A stretch of DNA of 64,000 nt from Caldilineaceae bacterium (GTDB taxonomy: Bacteria > Chloroflexota > Anaerolineae > Caldilineales > Caldilineaceae): contig JAJDXQ010000009.1 in assembly GCA_022823185.1 (NCBI GenBank), forward strand, positions 104,551 to 168,550. The letters are read 5' to 3'. Below the pieces are notes generated by a model. It was not told the origin of the DNA. It saw nothing but the letters and a program-made list of their open reading frames with translations, and searched no databases. Shown one piece after another: positions 56,377 to 64,000 of the stretch (its first letter is position 1; each line of letters begins with the position of its first letter). The position numbers and the translations under genes were made by a program.

Positions 56377-58244
56377 TTTATGCTCCTCCCGGATCTATTT
56401 CGCTTCAGCATCGCCAGCATTTCGTCCAACGGCCTTGCGTTCAACACATCTTGCGCGCGCAGCCATGCCCTTCGCGCCGTATGGATACCGTACGGCAGTA
56501 GATCGAGCTGGCCAATGCTATGCGCGTCGCAGTTGATCACGATGGCACAACCCAGGTCTGCCGCCATGCGCGCATGTTCGGCAGAAAGGTCCAGCCGCTC
56601 CGGATTTGCATTGATCTCGACCGCCGTCCCGGTTGCTGCACAGGCCAGGAAAACCTGCTCCAAGTCGATTTCAGAAGGCGGCCGCCGCCCCAACAGCCTG
56701 CCCGTCGGGTGGCCGATTATGTCCACGAAAGGGTTTTCGACCGCCCGGAGACATCGCTCCGTGATGCGCTGGCTATCTTGCCGCAGGCCGCTGTGGATGC
56801 TGGCCACCACAATGTCCAACGAGGCCAAAACCTCGTCTGACAGACCCAGCGTTCCGTCACCCAGGACCTCAACTTCAGTCCCCTGTAGCAACCGGAAGTC
56901 GACGCCTCTGTCGGAATAGTACGCGTTGGTGGCATCTATCTCTTTACGCTGCTCAGCCAGCGCCGCGGCGTCCACGCCCTGTGTTACCCCCAAGCCGACG
57001 CTGTGATCAGTGACCGCCCAGTACCGGTAGCCCTTTCCGCGTGCGGCCTCTGCCATATCGGCGACAGGCGACTTGCCGTCGCTCCACGTCGTGTGGCCAT
57101 GCAGTTCGCCGGCGATCGCGCCGGCCGAAATCAGTTCGGGAAGCGCGTCGCCCATCGCGGCCGCAACCTCATTGCTGCCTTCCCGCAACTCCGGCGGCAC
57201 CCATTTCATTCCCAGGAACTTGTAGAGCGCCTCTTCACTGTCGAAGCAAAGTCGTTCATCTGCCGTCTCTTGAGGAGGTGGTGTTCCGTTGCCGGCCCCG
57301 TCCCTGCCATGAACTGAAGCGAAGCCGAACTCTCCAAACTGCCAGCCTCTTTCTTCTGCCTGCGCGCGCATTCCGTCGAGGTGCGAATTGCTGCCGGTGG
57401 CAACACACAGAGACGTACCCCAGTCCTCTTCTTCAACCAGCGTCAGTGTCGCCTGGGGGCCGTTCCGAAGGGAGACCGTCACCGCAGATGGCTTACTTTC
57501 TGTCGTATCCGTTACGTGCGGCAACTGGCTGAACTTTTGCAGGGCGCGTTCCGGGAACTCGCTCGTTGCCAAGAGCCTGATTTCGCCGGTCGTCTCCCGC
57601 CAGCGCCGGAGGCTTCCGACAATCTCGATCCGTTCGAAAACGCCCTCCTCTTCATCTTCTTCCAGCGCCTTCGCCAGCGTCTCTGCCAAGGGACGGGAGG
57701 CGCCAATCGGCGTCCGATCATCAGAGCGCCGGTTGAGCAAGTCGATGCTCTTGAGTATGCGTTGTTCGGTTTTGGCGCCGAACCCTTTCAGCGCCCTGAG
57801 CTTGCCCTCCTGCGCGGCGTCCTTCAACATGTCGATGCTGGTGATATCCAACTCTCGCCAGAGGCGTTGCACCGTCTTCGGTCCAACATCCGGCACCTGC
57901 AACATCGCCGCGACCCCTTCGGGCACCTGCGACGCGGCTTCATCATGAATTGGCAGTGAACCAGTGGCCAGCAGAGTCTCGATCTTTTCGGCAATCGCCT
58001 TCCCGATCCTGGGCAGATCCTGAAGTCCGCCGGCCTCGGCAACTGCATTGATGTCCTCTTCCAGACTGTCAATTGTCCTGGCTGCATTCTGGTACGCCAT
58101 CACCACAAATCGGCTCTCCCCCAGGATCTGCAAGAGGTCCCCTGTCGCCTTGAAAAGGCGGGCTGCCTGCCGATTGTCGATCGGAGAACGCTCGTTGCTT
58201 TCGACCACTTCCTCATCCCCAAGAAAAGTTGGCACAGTTTTCAA
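56373..58244 (-). CDS. polX: PolX-family protein: polymerase site lost, PHP phosphoesterase intact
   Basis: 623 aa, with the layout of bacterial PolX: helix-hairpin-helix 8-kDa and fingers region (LPRIGKAIAEKI; VPDVGPKTVQRL), palm, thumb and a C-terminal PHP domain. In the palm the canonical GD-x-D reads G220-E221-I-R223, and the third Asp (VDLR in Thermus PolX) is T266 in ATLTL, so all three metal-binding carboxylate positions are altered. The PHP ligands are present: H382-x-H384 in ELHGHTTWSDG, TDHS (D413, H414), GTEVEVL, ASIHSG, IGHPTGRLLGRR and NCDAHS. It is probably a 3'-5' exonuclease or AP-endonuclease-like repair protein without synthesis. The start is uncertain: TTG at 58244, GTG at 58235 or GTG at 58208. 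Confidence 0.93.
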
Positions 58245-58534
58245 GATAGTCCGGACATTTAGGTTACACTGATAGTCAGGATCAACGCAAATGAACTATA
58301 TAGTACTGCAATATAGATTCCTCGAATTTGGACACTGAAACACGCCCCTGCCCCTCCTCCGGCCATCGCCCGGACATTCGCCCATAACGCGTTTCGCCGG
58401 TACAATATCGTTGCGCTTGGCGTTGAAGATTTGAGTGCTTCTGTCGCAACTAAATTCGGCGCCTCCTCAGTAGAAGGCCGCGAGGGAGAAGGTTCTTCCT
58501 GGCATGGGCATATCGCTCGAAAAGGGCACATTCC

Positions 58535-59758
58535 TTGGCTACAATTCGTTTGAGCAACGTTTCCAAAGATTTCGGGTCGCACAGCAGGATCGCGCGCGAA
58601 AGCCTTATTCCCTGGATGCGCTCTTCGACACCTGTCCCGCGTGAAGACGAAGGTGAAGGTGAGCAATCCGATCGGATCATGGCGCTCGACGGTGTCGACT
58701 TGACTGTGCCTGACGGGCGGACCATGGCAGTCCTGGGACCGTCGGGCTGCGGCAAAAGCACGCTCCTGCGGGTTGTCTCCGGCCTGGAGCCCGACCACGA
58801 CGGCTCGCTCTTCTACGACGACCAGAATATGCAGGATGTACCCCCAAGAGACCGCTACATCGGCATGGTCTTCCAGAACTACGCGCTCTACCCCCATTTT
58901 GAAGGGCACGGCAACCTCTCCTTCTTCTTTCGTCTGCGCAAGGCCCCCGATGAAGAGACCGAGGAAAGGATACGCATCACATCCGAAATCATGGGGATCG
59001 GCTTCCGTTCCCTGCTCCAACGAAAGCCGGGCACTCTTTCCGGGGGGCAGCAGCAGCGAGTCGCCATCGCCCGCGCCATCGTGCGCAGGCCGCGCGTCTT
59101 CCTGTTTGACGAGCCGCTCTCCAATCTGGACGCTAAACTGCGCTCCCAGACTCGAGTCGAAATCAAGAGGCTCTTGAACCGGTTCGCCATCACCTCCCTC
59201 TACGTAACCCATGATCAGACCGAGGCAATGGCCCTCGGTGATCTGGTTGCCGTGATGAGAGCCGGACGGATCGAGCAGGTTGGGCCTTTCCACGAAGTCA
59301 GCAGGCGGCCCGCCAATACCTTTGTCGCCGGCTTCCTCGGGATACCCCCGATGAGCCTGGTGACAGACGCCGTAGTAAGCGATGGCGGAATTGACACCAG
59401 CAGCGGGCTCCGTCTCAGACCCCCGGTTTCCCAACTGCAAGCGCTCACATCCGGACAGAATGCTACGGTCGGGATCCCGTCGGAATCAGTGAAAATTATC
59501 GTTGACGAAGGGAAGGATCCAGCGAACGAAGGTCCGCTCGAGGATGCCGGCGCCAACCTCTGGCGCGGGATTGTGGAGTCAGTTGAGCCTGACTTTGGAA
59601 GACAGATTCAGTTTGTACAGTTTCGTGTGGGGGATCTGCTCTTGATGGGACAGGCCAGTGTCCGCGACCGAATTACCCAGGGGGAGCGGATCGTGGCCCG
59701 ATTTGACGAAGAGGGATTTCACTTCTTTGACGGCGAAAGTGGATCTCGCATCGTCTGA
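58535..59758 (+). CDS. Orphan sugar-type ABC transporter ATPase (UgpC/MalK/MsmX-like)
   Basis: 407 aa. Walker A GPSGCGKS at about 68-75, signature LSGGQQQRVAIARAI, Walker B FLFDEPLSNLDAKL, switch His YVTHDQTEA; a TOBE-type domain fills the C-terminal third. An insert of about 30 residues (PWMRSSTPVPREDEGEGEQS) separates the N-terminal strand from Walker A, where relatives go straight on. It begins with TTG, with AAGGG upstream. No permease or binding protein adjoins in this direction, but the C-terminus of an LplB-type sugar permease lies at the window end. Such permeases often share one ATPase. Confidence 0.9.
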   Translation: MATIRLSNVSKDFGSHSRIARESLIPWMRSSTPVPREDEGEGEQSDRIMALDGVDLTVPDGRTMAVLGPSGCGKSTLLRVVSGLEPDHDGSLFYDDQNMQDVPPRDRYIGMVFQNYALYPHFEGHGNLSFFFRLRKAPDEETEERIRITSEIMGIGFRSLLQRKPGTLSGGQQQRVAIARAIVRRPRVFLFDEPLSNLDAKLRSQTRVEIKRLLNRFAITSLYVTHDQTEAMALGDLVAVMRAGRIEQVGPFHEVSRRPANTFVAGFLGIPPMSLVTDAVVSDGGIDTSSGLRLRPPVSQLQALTSGQNATVGIPSESVKIIVDEGKDPANEGPLEDAGANLWRGIVESVEPDFGRQIQFVQFRVGDLLLMGQASVRDRITQGERIVARFDEEGFHFFDGESGSRIV

Positions 59759-59766
59759 ACTTTCAT

Positions 59767-61707
59767 TCAGGTCACAAGCGCGTCTTCTGGCGCCGGCCCG
59801 GCCCCCGTCACCCGCATATACTGGCTCATATACAGGTCATGGTAGAAGCCCTTCATCGCCAAGAGCTCATCATGCGACCCCCGTTCAATAATGCGATTGT
59901 CATTCACGACGAGCACCTCATCGGCATTGCGGATGGTACTGAGCCGGTGGGCAATGACAAAGGCAGTTCGTCCCTCCAGGAGGCGCAACAGCGCCTGTTG
60001 CAGGTGAACTTCAGTGCGCGTGTCGACACTGCTGGTCGCCTCGTCCAGGATTAATATGCGGGGATCTGCCAGGATCGCCCTGGCAATCGCTATCAACTGG
60101 CGCTGCCCTTCGCTGAAGTTGTTGCCCTGCTCCGAAACTTGCGATCGGTAGCCGCCGGGCAGCAACCGGATGAACGAGTCGGCGTTGGCCAGCTTCGCCG
60201 CGGCCACCACCTCTTCGTCGGTTGCGTCCAGCTTGCCGTAGCGAATGTTCTCGCCCACAGTGCCGGAGAACAGGAACGTGTCCTGAAGGACGATGCCCAG
60301 CTGTCTTCTCAATGATGCCTGCTGAATGTCACGGATGTCGTGGCCGTCAATGCGAATGCTACCCTCGTTCACGTCGTAGAAGCGGCTCAGCAAGCTGACG
60401 ATCGTCGTCTTGCCGGCGCCGGTCGGGCCAACCAACGCGATGGTGGAGCCGGGCCTGGCATGAAGGCTAATATTCTCAAGGACGATCTCCGGTTCCCGTT
60501 CCGCCTCTTTCTCGCCGTTTTCGGCCGCCCTTGGCCTGGGCCCTCGTCCGTTCCACACAGGTTCCAGCGACGGCGGCGGCGCGTCGTAGCTGAAGCTCAC
60601 ATTCTCAAATACTACTTCGCCCTCTATCTTCTCCAGTGGCGGGGCGCCTGGCTTATCGGTTACGACCGGCGCCACGTCCAATGTCTGAAAGATCCGCTCC
60701 GCGCCGGCCAGCGCTGACTGCAGCTGGTTGTATAGCATCGCGATACCGCGCATCGGCCGGAAAAAGTTCATGATGTAGATGATGAATGCAGCCAGAACTC
60801 CGACTTCCAGAACGCCCCTGATCGCCAGCCAACCTCCCAGAAGAGCGGCCACCGCAATCGTAATCGTCATCATCGTCGTAAACATCGGACCGAGCGCAGC
60901 TGTGATGATGTCAGCCGTCATCCCGGCGCGGCGGTACCTGGTGTTTACGTCGTGAAAGGTGGCGTATACCTCCTTTTCGCGGGCAAATGCCTGCACGACC
61001 CGCGCCCCGGCAATGTTCTCCTCCATTACAGCATTCAACGCTCCAAGGTTCTTCTGCACGGTTCGGAATGCCGCACGGCTGCGCCTTGTCACCTCGCCGG
61101 TAATGAACAGCATCAGCGGCATCAGAATCAGCATCGCCAGACCCAGCTGCCAGTTCAGCAGGAACATGGCGACAAACGTGCCTCCCAGAAGCAGAATATT
61201 GGACGTAAACTCGATCAGGCCGTTCGTAAGCGTGCGGTTGATCGCCTCCGAGTCATTTGTGATCCGGCTCATCAGATCCCCGACCTGATTGCGGTCGTGG
61301 AACACCATCGACAACCCTTGAATGTGGTTGAACAGTCCGGCCCGAATGTCGGACACAAACCGTTGCCCCAACACCACCATGATCAGGCCCTGCACAGCCG
61401 ATGTCGCGCTGGCAGTTACATAGACGGCGATGATCATGAAGACCAGGTTCCGGAGCCCGACCGCGTCGCCGGGCGCGATGAAGTTGTCAATTGCGCGGCC
61501 AAGCAACATCGGGCCTATGAGCCGAAGCACAGTGCTGACGGTCACGAAGAGCGCGACGACGATCAGCTGATTTCGGTAGGGCCGCAAATAGCTGGCCATG
61601 CGCAGAAGCGTCTGCCTCGTGTTGGCCGCGGCTTCGCCCGTGAGCATGCCGCCCCCGCCGAAGCCGAGACGCATAGGTTGACGTTGAGGGGGTCGCATTA
61701 CTGACAT
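59767..61707 (-). CDS. ABC exporter half (catalytic Walker B), probable heterodimer partner A
   Basis: 646 aa with an N-terminal six-helix exporter domain (about 30-330) and an NBD. Walker A GPTGAGKT, Walker B ILILDEATSSVD (catalytic Glu present) and switch His in FVIAHRLSTI. Its signature is degenerate: NFSEGQRQ instead of LSGGQ. An insert of about 40 residues, with basic and acidic runs, lies between the aromatic A-loop (FSYDAPPPSLE) and Walker A. The start is ATG. It follows the next entry by 51 bases on the minus strand. Confidence 0.92.
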   Translation of the reverse strand: MSVMRPPQRQPMRLGFGGGGMLTGEAAANTRQTLLRMASYLRPYRNQLIVVALFVTVSTVLRLIGPMLLGRAIDNFIAPGDAVGLRNLVFMIIAVYVTASATSAVQGLIMVVLGQRFVSDIRAGLFNHIQGLSMVFHDRNQVGDLMSRITNDSEAINRTLTNGLIEFTSNILLLGGTFVAMFLLNWQLGLAMLILMPLMLFITGEVTRRSRAAFRTVQKNLGALNAVMEENIAGARVVQAFAREKEVYATFHDVNTRYRRAGMTADIITAALGPMFTTMMTITIAVAALLGGWLAIRGVLEVGVLAAFIIYIMNFFRPMRGIAMLYNQLQSALAGAERIFQTLDVAPVVTDKPGAPPLEKIEGEVVFENVSFSYDAPPPSLEPVWNGRGPRPRAAENGEKEAEREPEIVLENISLHARPGSTIALVGPTGAGKTTIVSLLSRFYDVNEGSIRIDGHDIRDIQQASLRRQLGIVLQDTFLFSGTVGENIRYGKLDATDEEVVAAAKLANADSFIRLLPGGYRSQVSEQGNNFSEGQRQLIAIARAILADPRILILDEATSSVDTRTEVHLQQALLRLLEGRTAFVIAHRLSTIRNADEVLVVNDNRIIERGSHDELLAMKGFYHDLYMSQYMRVTGAGPAPEDALVT

Positions 61708-61758
61708 TGGTAATCGGCTCGCACATGGCCGCGGAATCTCCGCGGGCAGATAGCAGTC

Positions 61759-63624
61759 CTATGCCTCTTCAAACTGCGAATAGTAAATCTCCTGGTAAAT
61801 CTCGCTGTTCTTCAGGAGTTCCTCGTGAGTGCCCCGCGCCGCGATCTTTCCGTTGTCGAGAACCAGGATCAGATCCGCGTCGACAACGCTGCTGATTCGT
61901 TGCGCAACAAGGAAGGTCGTTGTGTCCGCCAGCTTCTCTTTGAGCGCTTCCTGCAGCCGCAACTCGGTATCAAGGTCGACCGCGCTGGTGGAGTCGTCAA
62001 GAATGAGGACGGCCGGCTTTGTCAGCAGGGCCCTGGCAATGGCGATTCGTTGCTTCTGGCCGCCGGAAAGATTCGCCCCGCGCGCTTCCACCATGCTGTC
62101 GTAGCCGTCCGGCATCCGCATGATAAAGTCATGGGCCTGCGCGGCCTCTGCCGCCCCAACAACCTCTTCGATGGAGGCATCGGGCCGTCCGTAGGCAATG
62201 TTCTCGTGGACAGTTCCCGCAAACAGGGTCGTCTGCTGCAAGACAACCCCGACATGTTTCCGCAGCAGAGTGGGTTCCAATCCCTTTACATCGACGCCGT
62301 CCAGCTTTACTTGGCCGCCAATAGCATCGTAGAAGCGGGGAATGAGGTTGACGAGAGTACTCTTGCCCGAACCGGTTACGCCCAACAGGGCTACCTTCTG
62401 GCCGGGCCTGGCGTGCAAATTGATCCCGTCAAGTACCTCTTCGCCGACGGCGCCGTTGCGGCCGTTTCTGGTCAGCGGCGACTGCAGTGCCGAATCGCCG
62501 CGGGCCGCTCCGTTCGAAGAGGCGCCGACCGCTGCGGCCTGGCCGTTTCCTGTTGCCGTCCCGCCTAAGCTCCCTACCGGTTGCGAACCGGAATAATGGA
62601 AGGAAACGTTTTCGAAGCTGATTTCACCAGTTGGTTCCGTGATCATCTGCGGTTGTGCCGGCGCCTGGATGGCAGGCTCTGTGTCCAGCACCTCGACGAG
62701 GCGTTTTGACGAGGCCTCGGCCCGAGAGATCATCGACAGAATGTTGCTCAGAAGCAGCAGAGGCGACATCCCGATCAACATGTAATTGCTGAAAGCTACG
62801 AGCTCGCCTATCGTCAACCGCCCGCCGATAACGTCCATCCCCCCCCGCCAGATCGCTACTGTCGCGCCCAGGTTGGTCAGGACCAGTAACACCGGCATCA
62901 CCAGGGCCAGGTATCTGCCGACCTTGATGTTCTCATCCATGTATTCCACATTCTGCGCGCCAAAGCGGTCGATTTCATATCCTTCGCGCACAAATGCCTT
63001 GACAACATGGACGCCGGCCAGGTTTTCCTGTACCAGCGTATTCAGTTTGCCCAGCTTCTGCTGAACGATCGTGAAGAGCGGCCCAACGACTCGCAGGAAC
63101 CAGAAAATCACCGACCCTGAAATCGCGAGCATCACGATCATAACCAGGCTTAGCTGCCAGTCGATGAAGAGCATCATAATCAGGCTGCCGACAACCATCA
63201 ACAAGGATCGAAGCAGAAGAGCAAGGCCTGCGCTGAGGAACATCCGCGCAACATCCACGTCGCTCGAAACGCGAGTCATCAGTTGCCCGGTCTGCATTCG
63301 GTCCAGATTGGCGAATGAGAAACGCTGGATGTGCTGGAACAGATCATTGCGCAGGTCGAAGGCGATGCCCTGCGAAATCTGTGCCCTGGCAATCCCCTGC
63401 CCTATCGTCGTTGCCGCGCCGAACACAGCCGCAAGAAGCATCACCGCGCAGCCTTGCCAGACGACGGTCATGTTTCCGACGCGGATGCCCTGGTCGATAA
63501 TGAACTGGACCATACGCGGCGTTACCAGCTCCATCACCACCGGCAGGATCGTCGTTACGATCCCTAAGACCGCCATCCAGGTATAGGGCTTCACGTAGCG
63601 TATAACTCTGGATAATCCACGCAT
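61759..63624 (-). CDS. ABC exporter half (degenerate Walker B), probable heterodimer partner B
   Basis: About 621 aa with six membrane helices and an NBD. Walker A GVTGSGKS, canonical signature LSGGQKQ. Walker B reads LILDD, with Asp for the catalytic Glu (codon 61993-61995), and the switch position reads VAQRISS, Gln for His (codon 61900-61902). This is the pattern of the degenerate subunit of heterodimeric exporters such as TM287/288 and LmrCD. A Gly/Ala-rich insert of about 60 residues precedes Walker A. I use the ATG at 63624; a TTG three codons upstream is also open. Exported substrate unknown (drugs, lipids or peptides). Confidence 0.92.
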   Translation of the reverse strand: MRGLSRVIRYVKPYTWMAVLGIVTTILPVVMELVTPRMVQFIIDQGIRVGNMTVVWQGCAVMLLAAVFGAATTIGQGIARAQISQGIAFDLRNDLFQHIQRFSFANLDRMQTGQLMTRVSSDVDVARMFLSAGLALLLRSLLMVVGSLIMMLFIDWQLSLVMIVMLAISGSVIFWFLRVVGPLFTIVQQKLGKLNTLVQENLAGVHVVKAFVREGYEIDRFGAQNVEYMDENIKVGRYLALVMPVLLVLTNLGATVAIWRGGMDVIGGRLTIGELVAFSNYMLIGMSPLLLLSNILSMISRAEASSKRLVEVLDTEPAIQAPAQPQMITEPTGEISFENVSFHYSGSQPVGSLGGTATGNGQAAAVGASSNGAARGDSALQSPLTRNGRNGAVGEEVLDGINLHARPGQKVALLGVTGSGKSTLVNLIPRFYDAIGGQVKLDGVDVKGLEPTLLRKHVGVVLQQTTLFAGTVHENIAYGRPDASIEEVVGAAEAAQAHDFIMRMPDGYDSMVEARGANLSGGQKQRIAIARALLTKPAVLILDDSTSAVDLDTELRLQEALKEKLADTTTFLVAQRISSVVDADLILVLDNGKIAARGTHEELLKNSEIYQEIYYSQFEEA

Positions 63625-63783
63625 CGGCAACAAGCCTCTGAAGCTAGAATGAACGAGACGGCAATCTGTTTAGTTTTCAGCTTACTAAAGCGGTTTCGAA
63701 AGTATAGACTGAAATCTGCGGAACCGCAAATGAGGATTGCCAGAGGGTACTGCCAGGAATTGGGGCACGGATTTTGTCTGAAC

Positions 63784-63821
63784 GGGGATTTGGGGGGATT
63801 TTTGGGATTAGGGGGATGGGG
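63784..63821 (+). other. G-quadruplex-type motif
   Basis: Five G-runs (GGGG, GGGGGG, GGG, GGGGG, GGGG) with loops of 4, 6, 4 and 2 bases on the plus strand, between the exporter gene and the sugar permease end. Fits the G3+N1-7 rule. Confidence 0.7.
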
Positions 63822-63825
63822 AACT

Positions 63826-63853
63826 GCAGTGGTGAGTGGTGAGTTGGCAGTGG
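63826..63853 (-). repeat. Four tandem 7-bp repeats (reverse of CCACTGA)
   Basis: Units on the plus strand: GCAGTGG, TGAGTGG, TGAGTTG, GCAGTGG. The reverse complement family of the array at 23890-23917. It directly abuts the stop of the sugar permease gene. Confidence 0.7.
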
Positions 63854-63857
63854 GGGG

Positions 63858-64000
63858 TTAGAAGATGCCGGGGAGGTCGAGGCGTTTGGCGAGGCGGTCG
63901 GCGAGGAGGACGAGGACCATGCCCACGAGCCCGTTGAAGAGGCCGGCGGCGGTGGTGAAGTCGAAGCGGGCCTGGCGGATGCCGACTCGGTAGATGAAGG
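63858..64000 (-). CDS. LplB/YtcP-type sugar ABC permease, C-terminus only (runs off window)
   Basis: Partial frame of 47 codons with a TAA at 63858-63860, reading from the window edge. The segment VGIRQARFDFTTAAGLFNG and the following hydrophobic helix and ADRLAKRL match the C-terminal membrane helix of LplB-type carbohydrate permeases (where FSYATAVGLFNS is usual). The rest of the gene lies beyond the window. Confidence 0.8.
   Translation of the reverse strand, partial: FIYRVGIRQARFDFTTAAGLFNGLVGMVLVLLADRLAKRLDLPGIF

Overview
The window is a GC-rich bacterial chromosome segment with dense, mostly well-recognised genes and no rRNA, prophage or transposase. The gene content points to an uncultured, probably aerobic, heterotrophic Chloroflexota member (Caldilineales/Anaerolineae-like). 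The pointers are a peptide ABC transporter with an Ala/Glu-rich lipoprotein, SMP-30 lactonases, phytanoyl-CoA dioxygenase, an LCP protein, a CpXC protein, a PolX/PHP protein and MenA (menaquinone). Taxonomy is inference from gene mix and composition, not from a marker gene.

Layout. 0.6-8 kb (minus): phytanoyl-CoA-type dioxygenase, then a complete peptide/nickel-type ABC importer (binding lipoprotein, two ATPases, two permeases) with a clear terminator after the binding protein gene. 8.4-11 kb: malic enzyme-phosphotransacetylase fusion and a small ABM-type protein. 11.5-14.3 kb: an SMP-30 lactonase, then a two-gene, visibly AT-richer module (OLD/AAA_21-type ATPase plus small TOPRIM-like protein) resembling a PARIS/class-4 OLD defence pair. 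14.8-16.5 kb: an orphan E1-beta 2-oxoacid dehydrogenase subunit and a Nudix-zinc ribbon fusion. 16.5-23.5 kb: sugar-acid catabolism (YjhG-type D-xylonate dehydratase, methyltransferase, uronate dehydrogenase-like SDR, a 73-aa solo domain, second SMP-30 lactonase) and an SLC13/TrkA_C transporter. 24-29.5 kb: Asp-box sialidase-like protein, tRNA-Gly(CCC) with promoter, DUF4268-type protein, M29 aminopeptidase, TrkH/KtrB potassium channel subunit. 29.5-30.5 kb: 1 kb without a gene, holding an operator-like inverted repeat and a six-copy 10-bp tandem repeat.

30.5-41 kb (plus): histidine phosphatase, ThrH, membrane protein plus Fe3+-type ABC permease and ATPase, then zwf-pgl-glgP, which links glycogen breakdown with the oxidative pentose phosphate pathway. 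41-48 kb: TIGR01777 epimerase, polytopic membrane protein, MenA, CrtI/CrtO-like FAD enzyme, a possibly leaderless beta-repeat protein, alpha/beta hydrolase, methyltransferase. 48-58 kb (minus): polX-SH3 membrane protein-ligA-TPR-CpXC run as a tightly coupled operon, followed by a CinA-like protein and LCP. 58.5-64 kb: orphan UgpC/MalK-type ATPase, a heterodimeric-looking ABC exporter pair, and the C-terminus of an LplB-type sugar permease at the window edge.

Most worth a second look: the ATPase/TOPRIM module; the PolX homologue whose three polymerase carboxylates are gone while the PHP site is intact, in an operon with ligA; the CinA homologue with a degraded amidohydrolase site; and the intergenic 7-bp and 10-bp tandem repeats.
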